Assembly: GCA_017889625.1 (NCBI GenBank)
Contig: JAGGAD010000009.1
Span: 1-49,941 of the forward strand
DNA from: Bacillota bacterium
GTDB lineage: Bacteria; Bacillota; Negativicutes; Sporomusales; CTSoil-080
Length of the DNA: 49,941 nucleotides
Direction: 5' to 3'
Shown: piece by piece, positions 7,981 through 17,528 of the stretch
How positions within the stretch are numbered: position 1 is the stretch's first letter
Layout: the number at the start of each line of letters is the position of its first letter
The notes under the pieces: generated by a model
Seen by the model: only the letters and a program-made list of their open reading frames with translations
Databases searched by the model: none
Told to the model about the DNA's origin: nothing
Made by a program: the position numbers and the translations under genes

Positions 7981-9837
7981 ATGGCATTCGTGGTCAGGAC
8001 ATTTCGGACGGCGTTAATAGCGTTCCTGCTTTTTTTGCCGATTACAGTGGTGCAAGCTGCACCTGATATTATGCCACTTGACCAAATTAAGGCGGGTATG
8101 CATGGTATTGGTAAAACGGTAGTAGCAGGATCGGCCATTGAACCATTTGATGTTGAAATATTGGGAGTAATGAAGAATCAAGGGCCATCCGGTGACCTGA
8201 TTTTGGTACGGACATCCGGTGACGTAATCAATCGGACAGGTGGTATTGCCGAAGGAATGAGCGGCAGTCCCGTGTATATTGATGGAAAACTAGTCGGTGC
8301 TATTGCCTATGGTTGGGCATTTGCTGATTCAAAAGTTGGCATGGTAACGCCTATTGAGGATATGTTAAAACTTTGGGATATTCCCGGAGGCGTTAACCAG
8401 GAACCAGAACAAACCGCAACTCAACCAACGGGATTAGAGACGTTAGCCACCCCGATAATGGCGGCTGGCTTTAGTCCTCAGGCTTTAGAAATGTTAAAAG
8501 ATAAGTTAAAGGCGGTAAACCTTGTACCGGTAGCTGTTGGTAGCGCTCCTGACGGAACAGATTTCGGTAAGCTTGAGCCAGGCAGTGCCCTTGGCGTAGA
8601 ATTAATTCATGGGGATGTAAGCTTGGCCGCTATCGGGACAGTTACTTATGCGGAAGATAATAAAATTTTAGCGTTTGGTCATCCTTTTTTAAAAAAAGGC
8701 TTGAGTAATTACTTATTAACTAATGCATATATTTTTACCACAGTTGGTAGTGTACAAAGTGCCTTCAAAGTAGGAGCTACTGGTTCAGTAATCGGTACGG
8801 TTAATCAAGACCGTGGGGCAGGAATTGCTGGTGATACAAGCATTAAACCAGATGTAATTCCGATGAATGTTACTGCAAATGACCGAGACCAAGGAAAATC
8901 TCGCTTATTCAGAGCGGAGCTAATTCGTGATGAACAGCTTACCCCAGCATTAGGGACGGTTACAGTGGCTAATGCTATTGAAAAAGTTTTGGATCGTACA
9001 GGACCCGGTACAGCAACGATCTCTTTTGAAATTACAGGAAAAAACATTCCTGGCGGCGTGTTAAAACGGGACAATATGTTTTTCAACTCAGAAAATATTG
9101 CACCAGTGGCCGTTTCGGAACTTAGTGAAGCTTTGTCGCTATTAGCCACAAATAAATTTTGGCCGGTAGATATTTCTGATATTAAAGTAAATGTTGATCT
9201 TGAAGCCGAGCAACGCACTGCTACGATTATGAGTGCTAAGGCAAATGTAACAGATGTAAAGCCGGGCGATCAAATTGAAATAACGGTTAATCTGATGCCA
9301 TTCCGTGGACAGCCATTTGAACGTAAAATGTACTATACCATCCCTCAGAATCAGCCAAATGGTCCGTTGACGTTAGAAGTACGGGGCGGGGGGACGTTGC
9401 CGCTGATTCAAGTATTAGCTAAGCAACAAAATGTTGGCAACGAATTATTGCAACTGGCGGAAAAACTTAAGTCGCAGACTTTTCCCGAAATGCTTAACCA
9501 ATTAATTGGGCGCGAACATAATAATGATATTGTAATTGAAGTGCTGGATCTTGCGGCAGCTGCTATACCGAAAGACGGGGTAGCTCAAGTTGTGGTACCG
9601 GCAAATGTTACTGGTATAAAGCCTAATCCAGAAACTAATAAGGCAACTACGCAAAATCAGGTGGATGTTAGCGGTGCTAATCGGTCTGAAGCGGTAAGAA
9701 GCATTGAGAGTACAGAATATATTGTTGACTGTGATGCACAGGTAGTTGTGAATGTTAAAAGTAGGACTAGTTCTAAGAAAAGTAGTCAAAGCAAAACTAT
9801 AAGTCGTCAATTGATAAATCAGTCTGGCATTCATTAA
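7981..9837 (+). CDS. SpoIVB-like S55 peptidase homologue, exported
   Basis: 618-residue exported protein with a signal peptide (to about VVQAAPD). Residues 84-97 read INRTGGIAEGMSGSPV and match the active-serine segment of SpoIVB (QGMSGSP); Ser94 would be the nucleophile. A GHP motif with His234 (KILAFGHPFLKKG) resembles the SpoIVB histidine segment, but in SpoIVB it comes before the serine, so the order here is reversed. An Asp (81) lies 13 residues before the serine. No PDZ domain precedes the peptidase part. The C-terminal third (about 400-618) has no recognised motif. Role may be envelope proteolysis or a non-catalytic chaperone; the substrate is unknown. Confidence 0.8.
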   Translation: MAFVVRTFRTALIAFLLFLPITVVQAAPDIMPLDQIKAGMHGIGKTVVAGSAIEPFDVEILGVMKNQGPSGDLILVRTSGDVINRTGGIAEGMSGSPVYIDGKLVGAIAYGWAFADSKVGMVTPIEDMLKLWDIPGGVNQEPEQTATQPTGLETLATPIMAAGFSPQALEMLKDKLKAVNLVPVAVGSAPDGTDFGKLEPGSALGVELIHGDVSLAAIGTVTYAEDNKILAFGHPFLKKGLSNYLLTNAYIFTTVGSVQSAFKVGATGSVIGTVNQDRGAGIAGDTSIKPDVIPMNVTANDRDQGKSRLFRAELIRDEQLTPALGTVTVANAIEKVLDRTGPGTATISFEITGKNIPGGVLKRDNMFFNSENIAPVAVSELSEALSLLATNKFWPVDISDIKVNVDLEAEQRTATIMSAKANVTDVKPGDQIEITVNLMPFRGQPFERKMYYTIPQNQPNGPLTLEVRGGGTLPLIQVLAKQQNVGNELLQLAEKLKSQTFPEMLNQLIGREHNNDIVIEVLDLAAAAIPKDGVAQVVVPANVTGIKPNPETNKATTQNQVDVSGANRSEAVRSIESTEYIVDCDAQVVVNVKSRTSSKKSSQSKTISRQLINQSGIH

Positions 9838-9847
9838 GCGGCAATGG

Positions 9848-9892
9848 AAAAAGGGGAGTCATCTACAGTTAATTGTAGGCGACTCCTCTTTT
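9848..9892 (+). terminator. Intrinsic terminator after the S55 peptidase gene
   Basis: AAAGGGGAGTC (9850-9860) pairs with GACTCCTCTTT (9881-9891, one G-T pair), with CTACA/TGTAG extending it inside, then TT. It ends the 6186-9837 group. Confidence 0.85.
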
Positions 9893-9909
9893 GATTGAAG
9901 CGTAGTACT

Positions 9910-9938
9910 TTTACAAAAAAACTATAGACTAGTATAAA
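9910..9938 (+). promoter_or_regulatory. Sigma-A-type promoter of the mla operon
   Basis: TTTACA (9910-9915) and TATAAA (9933-9938) are separated by exactly 17 bp, directly after a terminator and upstream of mlaE. Predicted start is near 9945, leaving a leader of about 187 nt. Confidence 0.65.
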
Positions 9939-9944
9939 AGCTTG

Positions 9945-10131
9945 GAAACTAAAGGTGTAAACTTTCAGCAGGGAAACATACCTAGTTTATGGAATGGTAC
10001 AAAAATAGGTTATGGTCTGCATAAATTTAGATTAAGCAGTAAGAAAGACATATTTAACCGAAACGCCGCATAGGCGTAAATAAGATCGAAAAAGTACGGG
10101 ATTAAAGCCTAAAAAGGGAAAGGAACATAGC
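9945..10131 (+). promoter_or_regulatory. Leader of the mla operon with candidate RNA structures
   Basis: Non-coding stretch between the predicted transcription start and mlaE. It holds an imperfect long hairpin (GCAG 9968-9971 with CTGC 10017-10020; ACATACCTA 9976-9984 against TAGGTTATGGT 10006-10016) and a small one (ACGCC 10063-10067 with GGCGT 10073-10077). I cannot match it to a known riboswitch class. Confidence 0.4.
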
Positions 10132-10905
10132 ATGGTAGTACGCCTTTTGGAAAAAATCGGGCATAACGTTATTAGCGGGCTAGAAAACGGCGGAAAAGTT
10201 ATTAGGTTGTCAACGGATGCTGTAGTACAGCTTCGCCACAAACCCAATTGGAATCATGTTCTGCAACAGATGGTTCATCTTGGCGTGGATTCATTGCCGA
10301 TTGTGATGTTGACGATGCTGTTTACTGGCATGGTATTGACGGTGCAAACTGCGCATGAATTTATTCGTTATGGGGCTCAGGCGTCTGTCGGCGGAGTAGT
10401 ATTTATTGCGATGGGGCGGGAATTGGCACCAGTTCTGACGGCAGTTGTTATTGCCGGACGAGTTGGGGCGGCAATAACAGCTGAAATTGGTTCAATGAAA
10501 GTCACTGAGCAAATTGATGCGCTAAAAGTAATGGCGACTAATCCGGTAGCGTATCTAGTAGTACCTCGGCTAATTAGCTGCATAGTGATGTTACCGATAC
10601 TAGGTATATTTGCTAATGTAATCGGGACCGTGGGCGGTTATTTGGTGGCGACAAGCTACTCTGGTATTAGTTCATTTTCGTATTTACATTCAATAAAATT
10701 GTTTGCAGTAATAACGGATGTTACCGGTGGACTGATTAAGACGATGGTCTTTGGGGCAATTGTTGCTATTATCGGCTGTTACAAGGGGTTGAACACAGCT
10801 CAAGGAGCCGAGGGAGTGGGGCGAGCTACTACTGGATCGGTAGTAACATCAATGATCTTAATATTTATTAGCAACTATTTTTTGTCGCTGATGCTATACC
10901 GCTAG
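10132..10905 (+). CDS. mlaE: MlaE-family ABC transporter permease
   Basis: Inner-membrane permease of the Mla phospholipid transport system. The 257-residue protein has several hydrophobic segments and the conserved family core GRELAPVLTAVVIAGRVGAA followed by EIGSMKVTEQIDALKVM. ATG 10132 follows AAAGGAAC. The ATPase mlaF begins 9 bases later and mlaD follows, so the three form the classic MlaFED core; mlaB and mlaC are absent, as expected if MlaD itself crosses the periplasm. Direction of transport cannot be read from sequence. Confidence 0.93.
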   Translation: MVVRLLEKIGHNVISGLENGGKVIRLSTDAVVQLRHKPNWNHVLQQMVHLGVDSLPIVMLTMLFTGMVLTVQTAHEFIRYGAQASVGGVVFIAMGRELAPVLTAVVIAGRVGAAITAEIGSMKVTEQIDALKVMATNPVAYLVVPRLISCIVMLPILGIFANVIGTVGGYLVATSYSGISSFSYLHSIKLFAVITDVTGGLIKTMVFGAIVAIIGCYKGLNTAQGAEGVGRATTGSVVTSMILIFISNYFLSLMLYR

Positions 10906-10914
10906 AGGTGAATT

Positions 10915-11676
10915 ATGATTAATCTAAAAAACGTTTCAATTAGCTTTAATGGCAAACCAGTGATCAAAGATATTAATTTAGATGTCGAACAAGGGGAAAC
11001 AATGGTCATTATCGGTCCAAGTGGTTCCGGCAAAAGCACATTAATTAGGTTAATGATTGGACTAATAAAGCCAGACGGTGGCGAAGTATGGATTGATGGG
11101 CAGGAAATTTCCCAGGTCAATGAAGATAAACTAAACGATTTGCGGCGTAGCATGGGGATGGTTTTTCAGTATTCGGCCTTGTTTGATTCGATGACCGTTG
11201 GTGAAAATGTTGCGTTTGGCCTTCGTCAGCATACCAAAATGAATGACCAAGAAATTGCGCGTGTTGTTAGGCGAAAACTGAAGATGGTTGGGCTATCCGG
11301 TCAAGAAAATAAAATGCCTAATGAATTATCAGGTGGAATGAAAAAACGGGTCAGCCTGGCGCGGGCTACTGCGCTAAACCCCAGAATTATTCTTTATGAT
11401 GAACCGACAGCAGGTCTAGATCCCCTGATGTCAGCGACAATTTCACGGCTTATTTCTAGCACCCGGCGTATATTAAAAGTTACATCTGTAGTGGTTACGC
11501 ATGATATGGCGAGTGCTTTTTGGGTTGCTGACCGCATTGCCATGATTTACGATGGGCAAATTATTGCCTGTGGTACCGTAAGTGAAATCAAGGAATCGTC
11601 GGATCAACTTGTACAGAAATTTATTAATGGCATGTCAAGTCCTGGGCAAGCGGCCAAGAGGAGGGCAAAAATATGA
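10915..11676 (+). CDS. mlaF: MlaF-family ABC transporter ATP-binding protein
   Basis: Cytoplasmic ATPase that powers MlaE. The 253-residue protein has Walker A GPSGSGKST, Q-loop VFQYSALFDSMTV, signature LSGGMKKRVSLAR, Walker B ILYDEPTAGLDP and an H-loop VVTHDM. The GGMKKR signature is characteristic of MlaF/Ttg2A rather than of import ATPases. GAGGTGA precedes ATG 10915. It overlaps mlaD by the ATGA junction (11673-11676), which indicates coupled translation. Confidence 0.95.
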   Translation: MINLKNVSISFNGKPVIKDINLDVEQGETMVIIGPSGSGKSTLIRLMIGLIKPDGGEVWIDGQEISQVNEDKLNDLRRSMGMVFQYSALFDSMTVGENVAFGLRQHTKMNDQEIARVVRRKLKMVGLSGQENKMPNELSGGMKKRVSLARATALNPRIILYDEPTAGLDPLMSATISRLISSTRRILKVTSVVVTHDMASAFWVADRIAMIYDGQIIACGTVSEIKESSDQLVQKFINGMSSPGQAAKRRAKI

Positions 11677-12956
11677 TTTTAAGTGCGGAAGCAAAAGTAG
11701 GAGCAGTAGCAGTAGTCGCATTTCTATTACTAATGGCAATGGTCGCTAATTTAGGTAATTTGAATTTTTGGGGCGAAAAAGGTTACCCGATCAAGGCGGT
11801 ATTTAGTGATGTCGGCGGATTGGTTGCCGGCAGCGGAGTAAGATATGCTGGGGTCGATGTAGGACGTGTAGACCTTGTTCAGACCGGGGTGGATGGCATT
11901 ACTGTTAGTATGCGCATAAACCATGATATTAAAATACCCGTAGGTTCACGGTTTATCATTAGTACCGACGGACTTATGGGTGAAAAATTTATCAGTATTA
12001 CACCGACCGCTAATAGTGAGGCCGGATTTATAGCTCCAGATACAGTGGTGCGTGGTGAAACGGCTAACGGTTTAGACAAATTAATAAGCAGCGGCGATAG
12101 GGTATTGGGGGAAATAGAAAAGCTGGTGTTGTCACTTAATGATGTACTTGGTGACGAGAAGGTTAAAGCATCGCTGAAGGCCACGGCCTTAAATGCTAAA
12201 GAAATAACCGACCGACTGAACGAATTAACCACGACCTTGGCCAGAATGGCCAGCAATAATGAACAAAATGTTGATGCGATGGCAACAAACCTAAGAATAA
12301 TGTCCGCTAGTTTAAGAGATGTCGCTGGCAGGGTAGATGTATTAGTTGCCAATGTCGATAATAATGGTCAAACGGCAAACGATGTTAGGGAAGCAATCAG
12401 TAATCTAAAAACTACTAGTATCCGAGTTGAACGAATGGCATCAGCCTTAGAAGGTGTAGTCACCGATCCGGGTACAGCCAGCGATCTTAAAGAAACTCTC
12501 AAAAACGCGCGGGAAGCCAGTGCGCGTGCTAATAAAAAATTAGCCCAGTTGGATAACATTAAAGTTGATACGGGAGTTGACCTTTTATATAATACCCACT
12601 CATCTAAATATCAAAGTAATGCCGATGTAAGAATCCGCACTTCCGATAATGCCTTTGCGGTCATTGGAGTAAATAATATCGGTGAAGGAAGCACCGGTAA
12701 CCTGGAGATAGGGCGAGGCAATGACAAGTTTGACACTAGAGTGGGACTAATTGAAGGTAAAGCCGGTATTGGAGCAGATGCGGCTGTAGGCAGTCAACTA
12801 AGGCTTTCTCTAGATATCTATGACCCCAATGATCCTCGGGTAAAACTACGCAGCCAGTATAAAATTGGACCAGATACCTTTCTTGTTGGCTTGACAGATA
12901 GTCTAAACAAGAACCCGGAAGAAAACACCTATATAGGATTACGTCACGATTTTTAA
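11673..12956 (+). CDS. mlaD: MlaD/MCE protein with coiled coil and C-terminal barrel-like region
   Basis: 427-residue MCE protein. Residues about 7-27 are a membrane anchor (VGAVAVVAFLLLMAMVANLG); about 38-120 form the MCE domain (VFSDVGGLVAGSGVRYAGVD, GLMGEKFISITPT); about 130-290 are helical and probably coiled coil (LNELTTTLARMASNNEQNVD). The last about 130 residues alternate in beta fashion (VRIRTSDNAFAVIGVNNIG, LRLSLDIYD) and end in YIGLRHDF with a terminal Phe, the usual signature of an outer-membrane barrel. This matches the transenvelope MlaD described in Veillonella parvula. E. coli MlaD (about 180 residues) has neither extension. Confidence 0.88.
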   Translation: MILSAEAKVGAVAVVAFLLLMAMVANLGNLNFWGEKGYPIKAVFSDVGGLVAGSGVRYAGVDVGRVDLVQTGVDGITVSMRINHDIKIPVGSRFIISTDGLMGEKFISITPTANSEAGFIAPDTVVRGETANGLDKLISSGDRVLGEIEKLVLSLNDVLGDEKVKASLKATALNAKEITDRLNELTTTLARMASNNEQNVDAMATNLRIMSASLRDVAGRVDVLVANVDNNGQTANDVREAISNLKTTSIRVERMASALEGVVTDPGTASDLKETLKNAREASARANKKLAQLDNIKVDTGVDLLYNTHSSKYQSNADVRIRTSDNAFAVIGVNNIGEGSTGNLEIGRGNDKFDTRVGLIEGKAGIGADAAVGSQLRLSLDIYDPNDPRVKLRSQYKIGPDTFLVGLTDSLNKNPEENTYIGLRHDF

Positions 12957-12972
12957 TAGTATTAAATGATTT

Positions 12973-13010
12973 TGCCACTCAATCGCTAACTAACGGTGGG
13001 TGGCATTTTT
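12973..13010 (+). terminator. Intrinsic terminator after mlaD
   Basis: TGCCACTC (12973-12980) pairs with GGGTGGCA (12998-13005, one G-T pair), followed by TTTTT. It separates mlaEFD from tamB. A lone TATAAT at 13092-13097 upstream of tamB has no acceptable -35 box. Confidence 0.8.
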
Positions 13011-13123
13011 ATATTTTGTACATACTAAGGTTAATTTTGGAAAGATAAAGGCAGAAATGTCCTTGAAGGAAGCGGTTGTATAGCTGTCGAATATAATTAA
13101 TACTCTAAACCGGGAGGCTCAAT

Positions 13124-16100
13124 ATGCGGTCTAAGGTAATAATAATAATCACCTTAGTGATATTAATATTTGTTGGCATCACGACCGCTTATTGGCACAG
13201 TAAAGGCCAGGCAGTAATGGCGGAAGTTAAAGGCGTGTTGTCGGAAGAACTGACCAAAAGAGTTGGGAGTAATGTCTCTGTTGGAGACATTACTATTGTT
13301 GCGTTTAATAAGCTAGCTATTCAAAACCTAAGGATTAGTGATGATAGCGGGACTATTTGTGACAGTAAGACAATTACGGTAAAATTCAAGCCGCTGTCGA
13401 TATTAACGGGAGCTGTTTTCCCTGCGGCAGTGGCGGAAATTAGCATTGATGCACCCACGGTGTATTTAAAACAATATAATGATGGCAAGTGGAACATTGA
13501 TGATATTTTGGTCAAAGCCACTGAAACTGATAATGACTTTGCGGGAAAAGTGACGATAAATAATGCGATGATCGCGATTACAACGCCGAACGGAAACTGG
13601 AAATTTGAAGAAGTAACCGGGTGTATCGATTTTGGATATATGCTAGGTGATACAATTGATGGTGCAGCCACATATATGGGAAATCCGGTAGAAGTAGTTG
13701 GCGTGGTAAATAAAACTGGATGTAGTGTGGTGGAAATACGTACGCCACGATTTGACCTTCAAAATTTAACGGAGTTTATGCCACAAAATGTTCGAGTGAC
13801 GGGTCTTAGCGGACAGCTTAGTAATGTCAAAGCAAATGTCCGGTATGAACAAGGCCAAATCACGTATGCTTGTCAAGCCGGCCTTGATAATGGCGCTTTT
13901 GATCTAGACGGAGTACCCGTGCGTCAGGCAAAGGGAGAGATATATTTTACGGAACATAACCTTTCGTTATTCGACTTGACAACTAAGGTCTATAATCAAG
14001 ATATCGCCGTAAAAGGTGAAATCAACTTTGAAGATGGCACTCCTAATATTAATTTAGCAGTTTCATCGCCGTATTTTGATCTCAACGTGCTAAACTGTAG
14101 CGATATGGCTGGAATAATAAACTTTGATACTGTAGTAAGCGGATCGGTGGATAACTTGACCGCTAGCGGCGAAGCGAACCTTGTTCAGGGCGCATTTGGC
14201 GGATATAACCTCAACAATGCAAAAGTAAACTTTACTTATTGTGACAAAATTATAAAGGTTAATCAAGCTAACGCCCGTATGTTTGACGGCGATATTAATG
14301 CCGTGGGACAAATAACTACCGATGATAAAAATTTTGAATTTCAAATAAGCGGTAACGGCGTAGATTTGGGGCAGTTGCCGATGTTAGCACAAAGGTTAAC
14401 TGGCAAAGGTGACTTTGAATTATGTCTTTCGGGAACCGGAAGCGTAGCGCAAGCTAACCTGGCAGGTATCGTTAGAGTAGCAGAAGGGCAAGTTTGTGGT
14501 GTACCCTTTAAAGAAATATTAGGGAACATTAATAAAACCGGCGATGACCTAGGTATAGACAGTATGAAAATAGATTTTGGCACAGGATCGCTAGTAGCCA
14601 AAGGAAAAATAGAAAATAAGATACTTTCAATTGATTTTGCTGGACAAGAAATCCCGTTAGCGTCCATTGCCACCTCTGTAAATGGACTGGTTTTGACTGG
14701 TGTTGCCGATTGTCGTGGCGTAGTTACTGGGTCACTAGATAATCCTAACATTATTGCTGATGTCCATGCCTATAATGGAGAAATATTCTATCAGCCATAC
14801 GCCACGCTCACCGGGAATATAAGTGCAACAAAAGAAAAAATTGTGTTGACGGATATCATAGCAATCCAAAATGATGCTAGCCAATGCGGCAGCGGTACAA
14901 TCGATTTAACCGGAAATGTATCGCTAGATAGTGGAAAAACCCAAGAGGGTGGCAGTCAGTGTATAGATGGCACGATTGGCTTAACCGGGGATAAACAACT
15001 TGACCTTACCATAATAACCAAACGGGGCAGAGCGGAAAATCTGATGAAACTCCTTTCCCCTGGTGAAAACCTAACCGGTAATGTTGATAGCCAAATATGG
15101 ATTACTGGACCAATGGCAGCCTATAATGCCGAAGGTCAAGTCCGGCTGTACGAAGGTAGTTTCCGGGGCCAACTTGTCAACAATATTCAAGGGTCATTTC
15201 GCCGCAAGAACAATATCACTGAATTGAATAACTTTGAAATTGAAGCACTCAATGCTAAAGCAAAGCTGTTTGGCACTATCTCAGCTGATAATAGCCTAGA
15301 CATTAATATTTTGGCGCAAGATGTTGAACTTGCGGAACTTCATATTAACTACCCTTATCCAGTTAAAGGAAAAGCGAGATTTAATGGTAAATTGACTGGT
15401 AATGTTGACAATATAACTTTTCACGGCAGTATTGCTGGTGAGGGCATTGTACTCAATGGACAGAAGCTAAAGGATGTTAGTGGGGAAATCGATATAAATG
15501 GTGATGAAATAAATATACCATCTTTTAGTTTTATGCATAATGAGGGAAAATTTACTTTTGACGGAAGTACAAATATAAAATCTGGTGGGGTCTACGGTCA
15601 TTTAAATACTGAGAATGGGAATATAGCTGGAATATTGAGTATACTAAACCTAAAAGCAAAAGAGGTGGATGGTTGTCTTAATGGACGGGTAACTGTCTGG
15701 GGATCAATGGCTAAACCTAATGTGTGGCTGACGGGAACTTTGACCCACGGCAAAATAAAAAATTATCCGCTTGAAAATATTGATGTAGACGTTTCTTTAG
15801 AAAATAACATAGTGACATTCGAGAAATTTGATGCAACCGCAGGTGCTGGCAAACTGGCTATCCGGGGGACCGCTCAAATAGATGGCCCAATTAATTTAGA
15901 AATTGGAGCGAGAGATATTGATGCTGGACTGCTAGCGGCGTGGTTTGATGCTAATCTTTTGGTTACTGGTAAACTCGGGCTTACGGCCCAGGTATCTGGT
16001 AACTGGTCGAACCCACATGCTGCCGTATCATTGGATATAGCTAATGGCGGCTTGGAAAATGCTACTTTTGATGCTTTATATGGAATGTTCATTTTAGATA

Positions 16101-17512
16101 ATAGCATTATTGATGTGAAGCAAATACTGTTTACTAAAGGGCCGTATCGGGCCAGCGTTTATGGAACGATACCATTGGCAGCGTTAAATAAGACCGGTTG
16201 GTCTAAAGCTACTAGTTCAGATCAGATGGATTTAATGGTACGACTAGATCAAGCTGATTTAAGTATTTTGCCGATTCTAACTAAGGAAGTAGCTTGGGCG
16301 GCAGGAAAAACCAACGGCGAAATCAAGGTTGGGGGGAATTTGACCAAACCCTTACTTTATGGTAGTATCGTTATCGACAAGGGAATTATAAAAATGACGT
16401 CCCTGGCTGAACCAATCCAAAATGTGGGGGTTGATATTCAGCTTGAAGGTGATAAAATTAATGTTAAGTCCCTGACGGGCCAGATGGGAAAAGGCAATTA
16501 CTGCTTAACTGGTACTGCTATGCTCCAAGGCATGGGCCTTGGTGACTATAATATGGCGTTAGTATTGAATAAACTTGGAGTTAGCCATAAATATTTTAAA
16601 GGGCCATTAAGCGGTACGCTGACATTTGCAGAAAGCGGCGGCATCCCTAAGCTCAGTGGAAAAATAATATTAGAAGATATGGTAGCTAATATACCATTTG
16701 TGCCCGAATTTCCTGATTCAGGTTTGAATATAGGGTTAGATCTTGAGTTTGTTGCGCAAAATAAGGTCCGGCTAAGGAACTCGTATATGTACGACTTGTG
16801 GGTGGATGGCAAAGTTAATTTTGCCGGAACTACCAAGCGGCCAATTGCGACCGGTGAAATAAATGTTATCCGTGGGACAGTGAGCTATCTGCGAAATCAG
16901 TTCAAAGTACGTAGTGGACATGCAGAGTTTAACCAAGTCGGATCGTTTATTCCGGTAATTGGCCTTAATGCGGAAGCTTCGCTTGATAAAACCACTTTGT
17001 ACATGTCGGTTAATGGGCCGTTGACTGCGATGGAAGTAAAACTTTCATCTGAGCCAGAGCTTACTCAACAAGAAATACTCTCCTTGTTAACCCTCAGAAG
17101 CCGTTATTTTGAAAACTCGCGAACAGTATCGGAAAATCGTGACACTGGGCTTGGGCGGGAAGAATTTATCGGACTTTTGGATGCCGGTTTACAAATGCGA
17201 TTCTTAGGGGAGGCAGAAAGTTCGTTTCGCGATTACTTTGGCTTGGATGAATTCAGGCTGGTGCGGGGAACCCTTTCTTCAGATACCTCAGTAGCCAGTC
17301 GTGAAGCGACAACTACTGATAGTCAGCAATATAATTTATCTTTTGGTAAATACGTATCCAATAAATGGTTCTTACAATATTGGATGGGTGTTGATAAAAC
17401 GCGGAATGGTTTTTTAATTCGCTATGACGTTAACAAGTGGCTTAGCTTTACTGGTGAGCAAGATGAATTGGGAAATCAGCAAATCGGGGTGGAGACTAGA
17501 TTTAAATTCTAG
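13124..17512 (+). CDS. tamB: TamB-family (DUF490) transenvelope protein
   Basis: Very large AsmA-like protein (1462 residues). It has one N-terminal membrane segment (about 4-22, VIIIITLVILIFVGITTAYW), then over 1100 residues of repetitive beta-rich sequence with recurring GxIxG and 'V.G.I' patterns typical of the hydrophobic-groove fold, and the DUF490 domain over the last about 330 residues (GEINVIRGTVSYLRNQFKV, LTQQEILSLLTL), ending in ETRFKF with a terminal Phe. Family members are thought to conduct phospholipids between membranes or assist barrel assembly with a BamA/TamA partner. No tamA is present; BamA, five kb downstream, is the likely partner. GGGAGGC precedes ATG 13124. Confidence 0.92.
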   Translation: MRSKVIIIITLVILIFVGITTAYWHSKGQAVMAEVKGVLSEELTKRVGSNVSVGDITIVAFNKLAIQNLRISDDSGTICDSKTITVKFKPLSILTGAVFPAAVAEISIDAPTVYLKQYNDGKWNIDDILVKATETDNDFAGKVTINNAMIAITTPNGNWKFEEVTGCIDFGYMLGDTIDGAATYMGNPVEVVGVVNKTGCSVVEIRTPRFDLQNLTEFMPQNVRVTGLSGQLSNVKANVRYEQGQITYACQAGLDNGAFDLDGVPVRQAKGEIYFTEHNLSLFDLTTKVYNQDIAVKGEINFEDGTPNINLAVSSPYFDLNVLNCSDMAGIINFDTVVSGSVDNLTASGEANLVQGAFGGYNLNNAKVNFTYCDKIIKVNQANARMFDGDINAVGQITTDDKNFEFQISGNGVDLGQLPMLAQRLTGKGDFELCLSGTGSVAQANLAGIVRVAEGQVCGVPFKEILGNINKTGDDLGIDSMKIDFGTGSLVAKGKIENKILSIDFAGQEIPLASIATSVNGLVLTGVADCRGVVTGSLDNPNIIADVHAYNGEIFYQPYATLTGNISATKEKIVLTDIIAIQNDASQCGSGTIDLTGNVSLDSGKTQEGGSQCIDGTIGLTGDKQLDLTIITKRGRAENLMKLLSPGENLTGNVDSQIWITGPMAAYNAEGQVRLYEGSFRGQLVNNIQGSFRRKNNITELNNFEIEALNAKAKLFGTISADNSLDINILAQDVELAELHINYPYPVKGKARFNGKLTGNVDNITFHGSIAGEGIVLNGQKLKDVSGEIDINGDEINIPSFSFMHNEGKFTFDGSTNIKSGGVYGHLNTENGNIAGILSILNLKAKEVDGCLNGRVTVWGSMAKPNVWLTGTLTHGKIKNYPLENIDVDVSLENNIVTFEKFDATAGAGKLAIRGTAQIDGPINLEIGARDIDAGLLAAWFDANLLVTGKLGLTAQVSGNWSNPHAAVSLDIANGGLENATFDALYGMFILDNSIIDVKQILFTKGPYRASVYGTIPLAALNKTGWSKATSSDQMDLMVRLDQADLSILPILTKEVAWAAGKTNGEIKVGGNLTKPLLYGSIVIDKGIIKMTSLAEPIQNVGVDIQLEGDKINVKSLTGQMGKGNYCLTGTAMLQGMGLGDYNMALVLNKLGVSHKYFKGPLSGTLTFAESGGIPKLSGKIILEDMVANIPFVPEFPDSGLNIGLDLEFVAQNKVRLRNSYMYDLWVDGKVNFAGTTKRPIATGEINVIRGTVSYLRNQFKVRSGHAEFNQVGSFIPVIGLNAEASLDKTTLYMSVNGPLTAMEVKLSSEPELTQQEILSLLTLRSRYFENSRTVSENRDTGLGREEFIGLLDAGLQMRFLGEAESSFRDYFGLDEFRLVRGTLSSDTSVASREATTTDSQQYNLSFGKYVSNKWFLQYWMGVDKTRNGFLIRYDVNKWLSFTGEQDELGNQQIGVETRFKF

Positions 17513-17528
17513 CAAAAGGTGACGTGTG

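Noticed and set aside
9945-10131. Cyclic-di-GMP or other known riboswitch in the mla leader
   Set aside because: The conserved core sequences of the classes I know are not present.
13063-13097. Promoter for tamB
   Set aside because: TATAAT at 13092-13097 is good but candidate -35 boxes lie 10 or 23 bp away.
13321-16836. Minus-strand reading frames inside tamB and other long genes
   Set aside because: They mirror the strong + strand genes, have no ribosome sites and no recognisable protein features.
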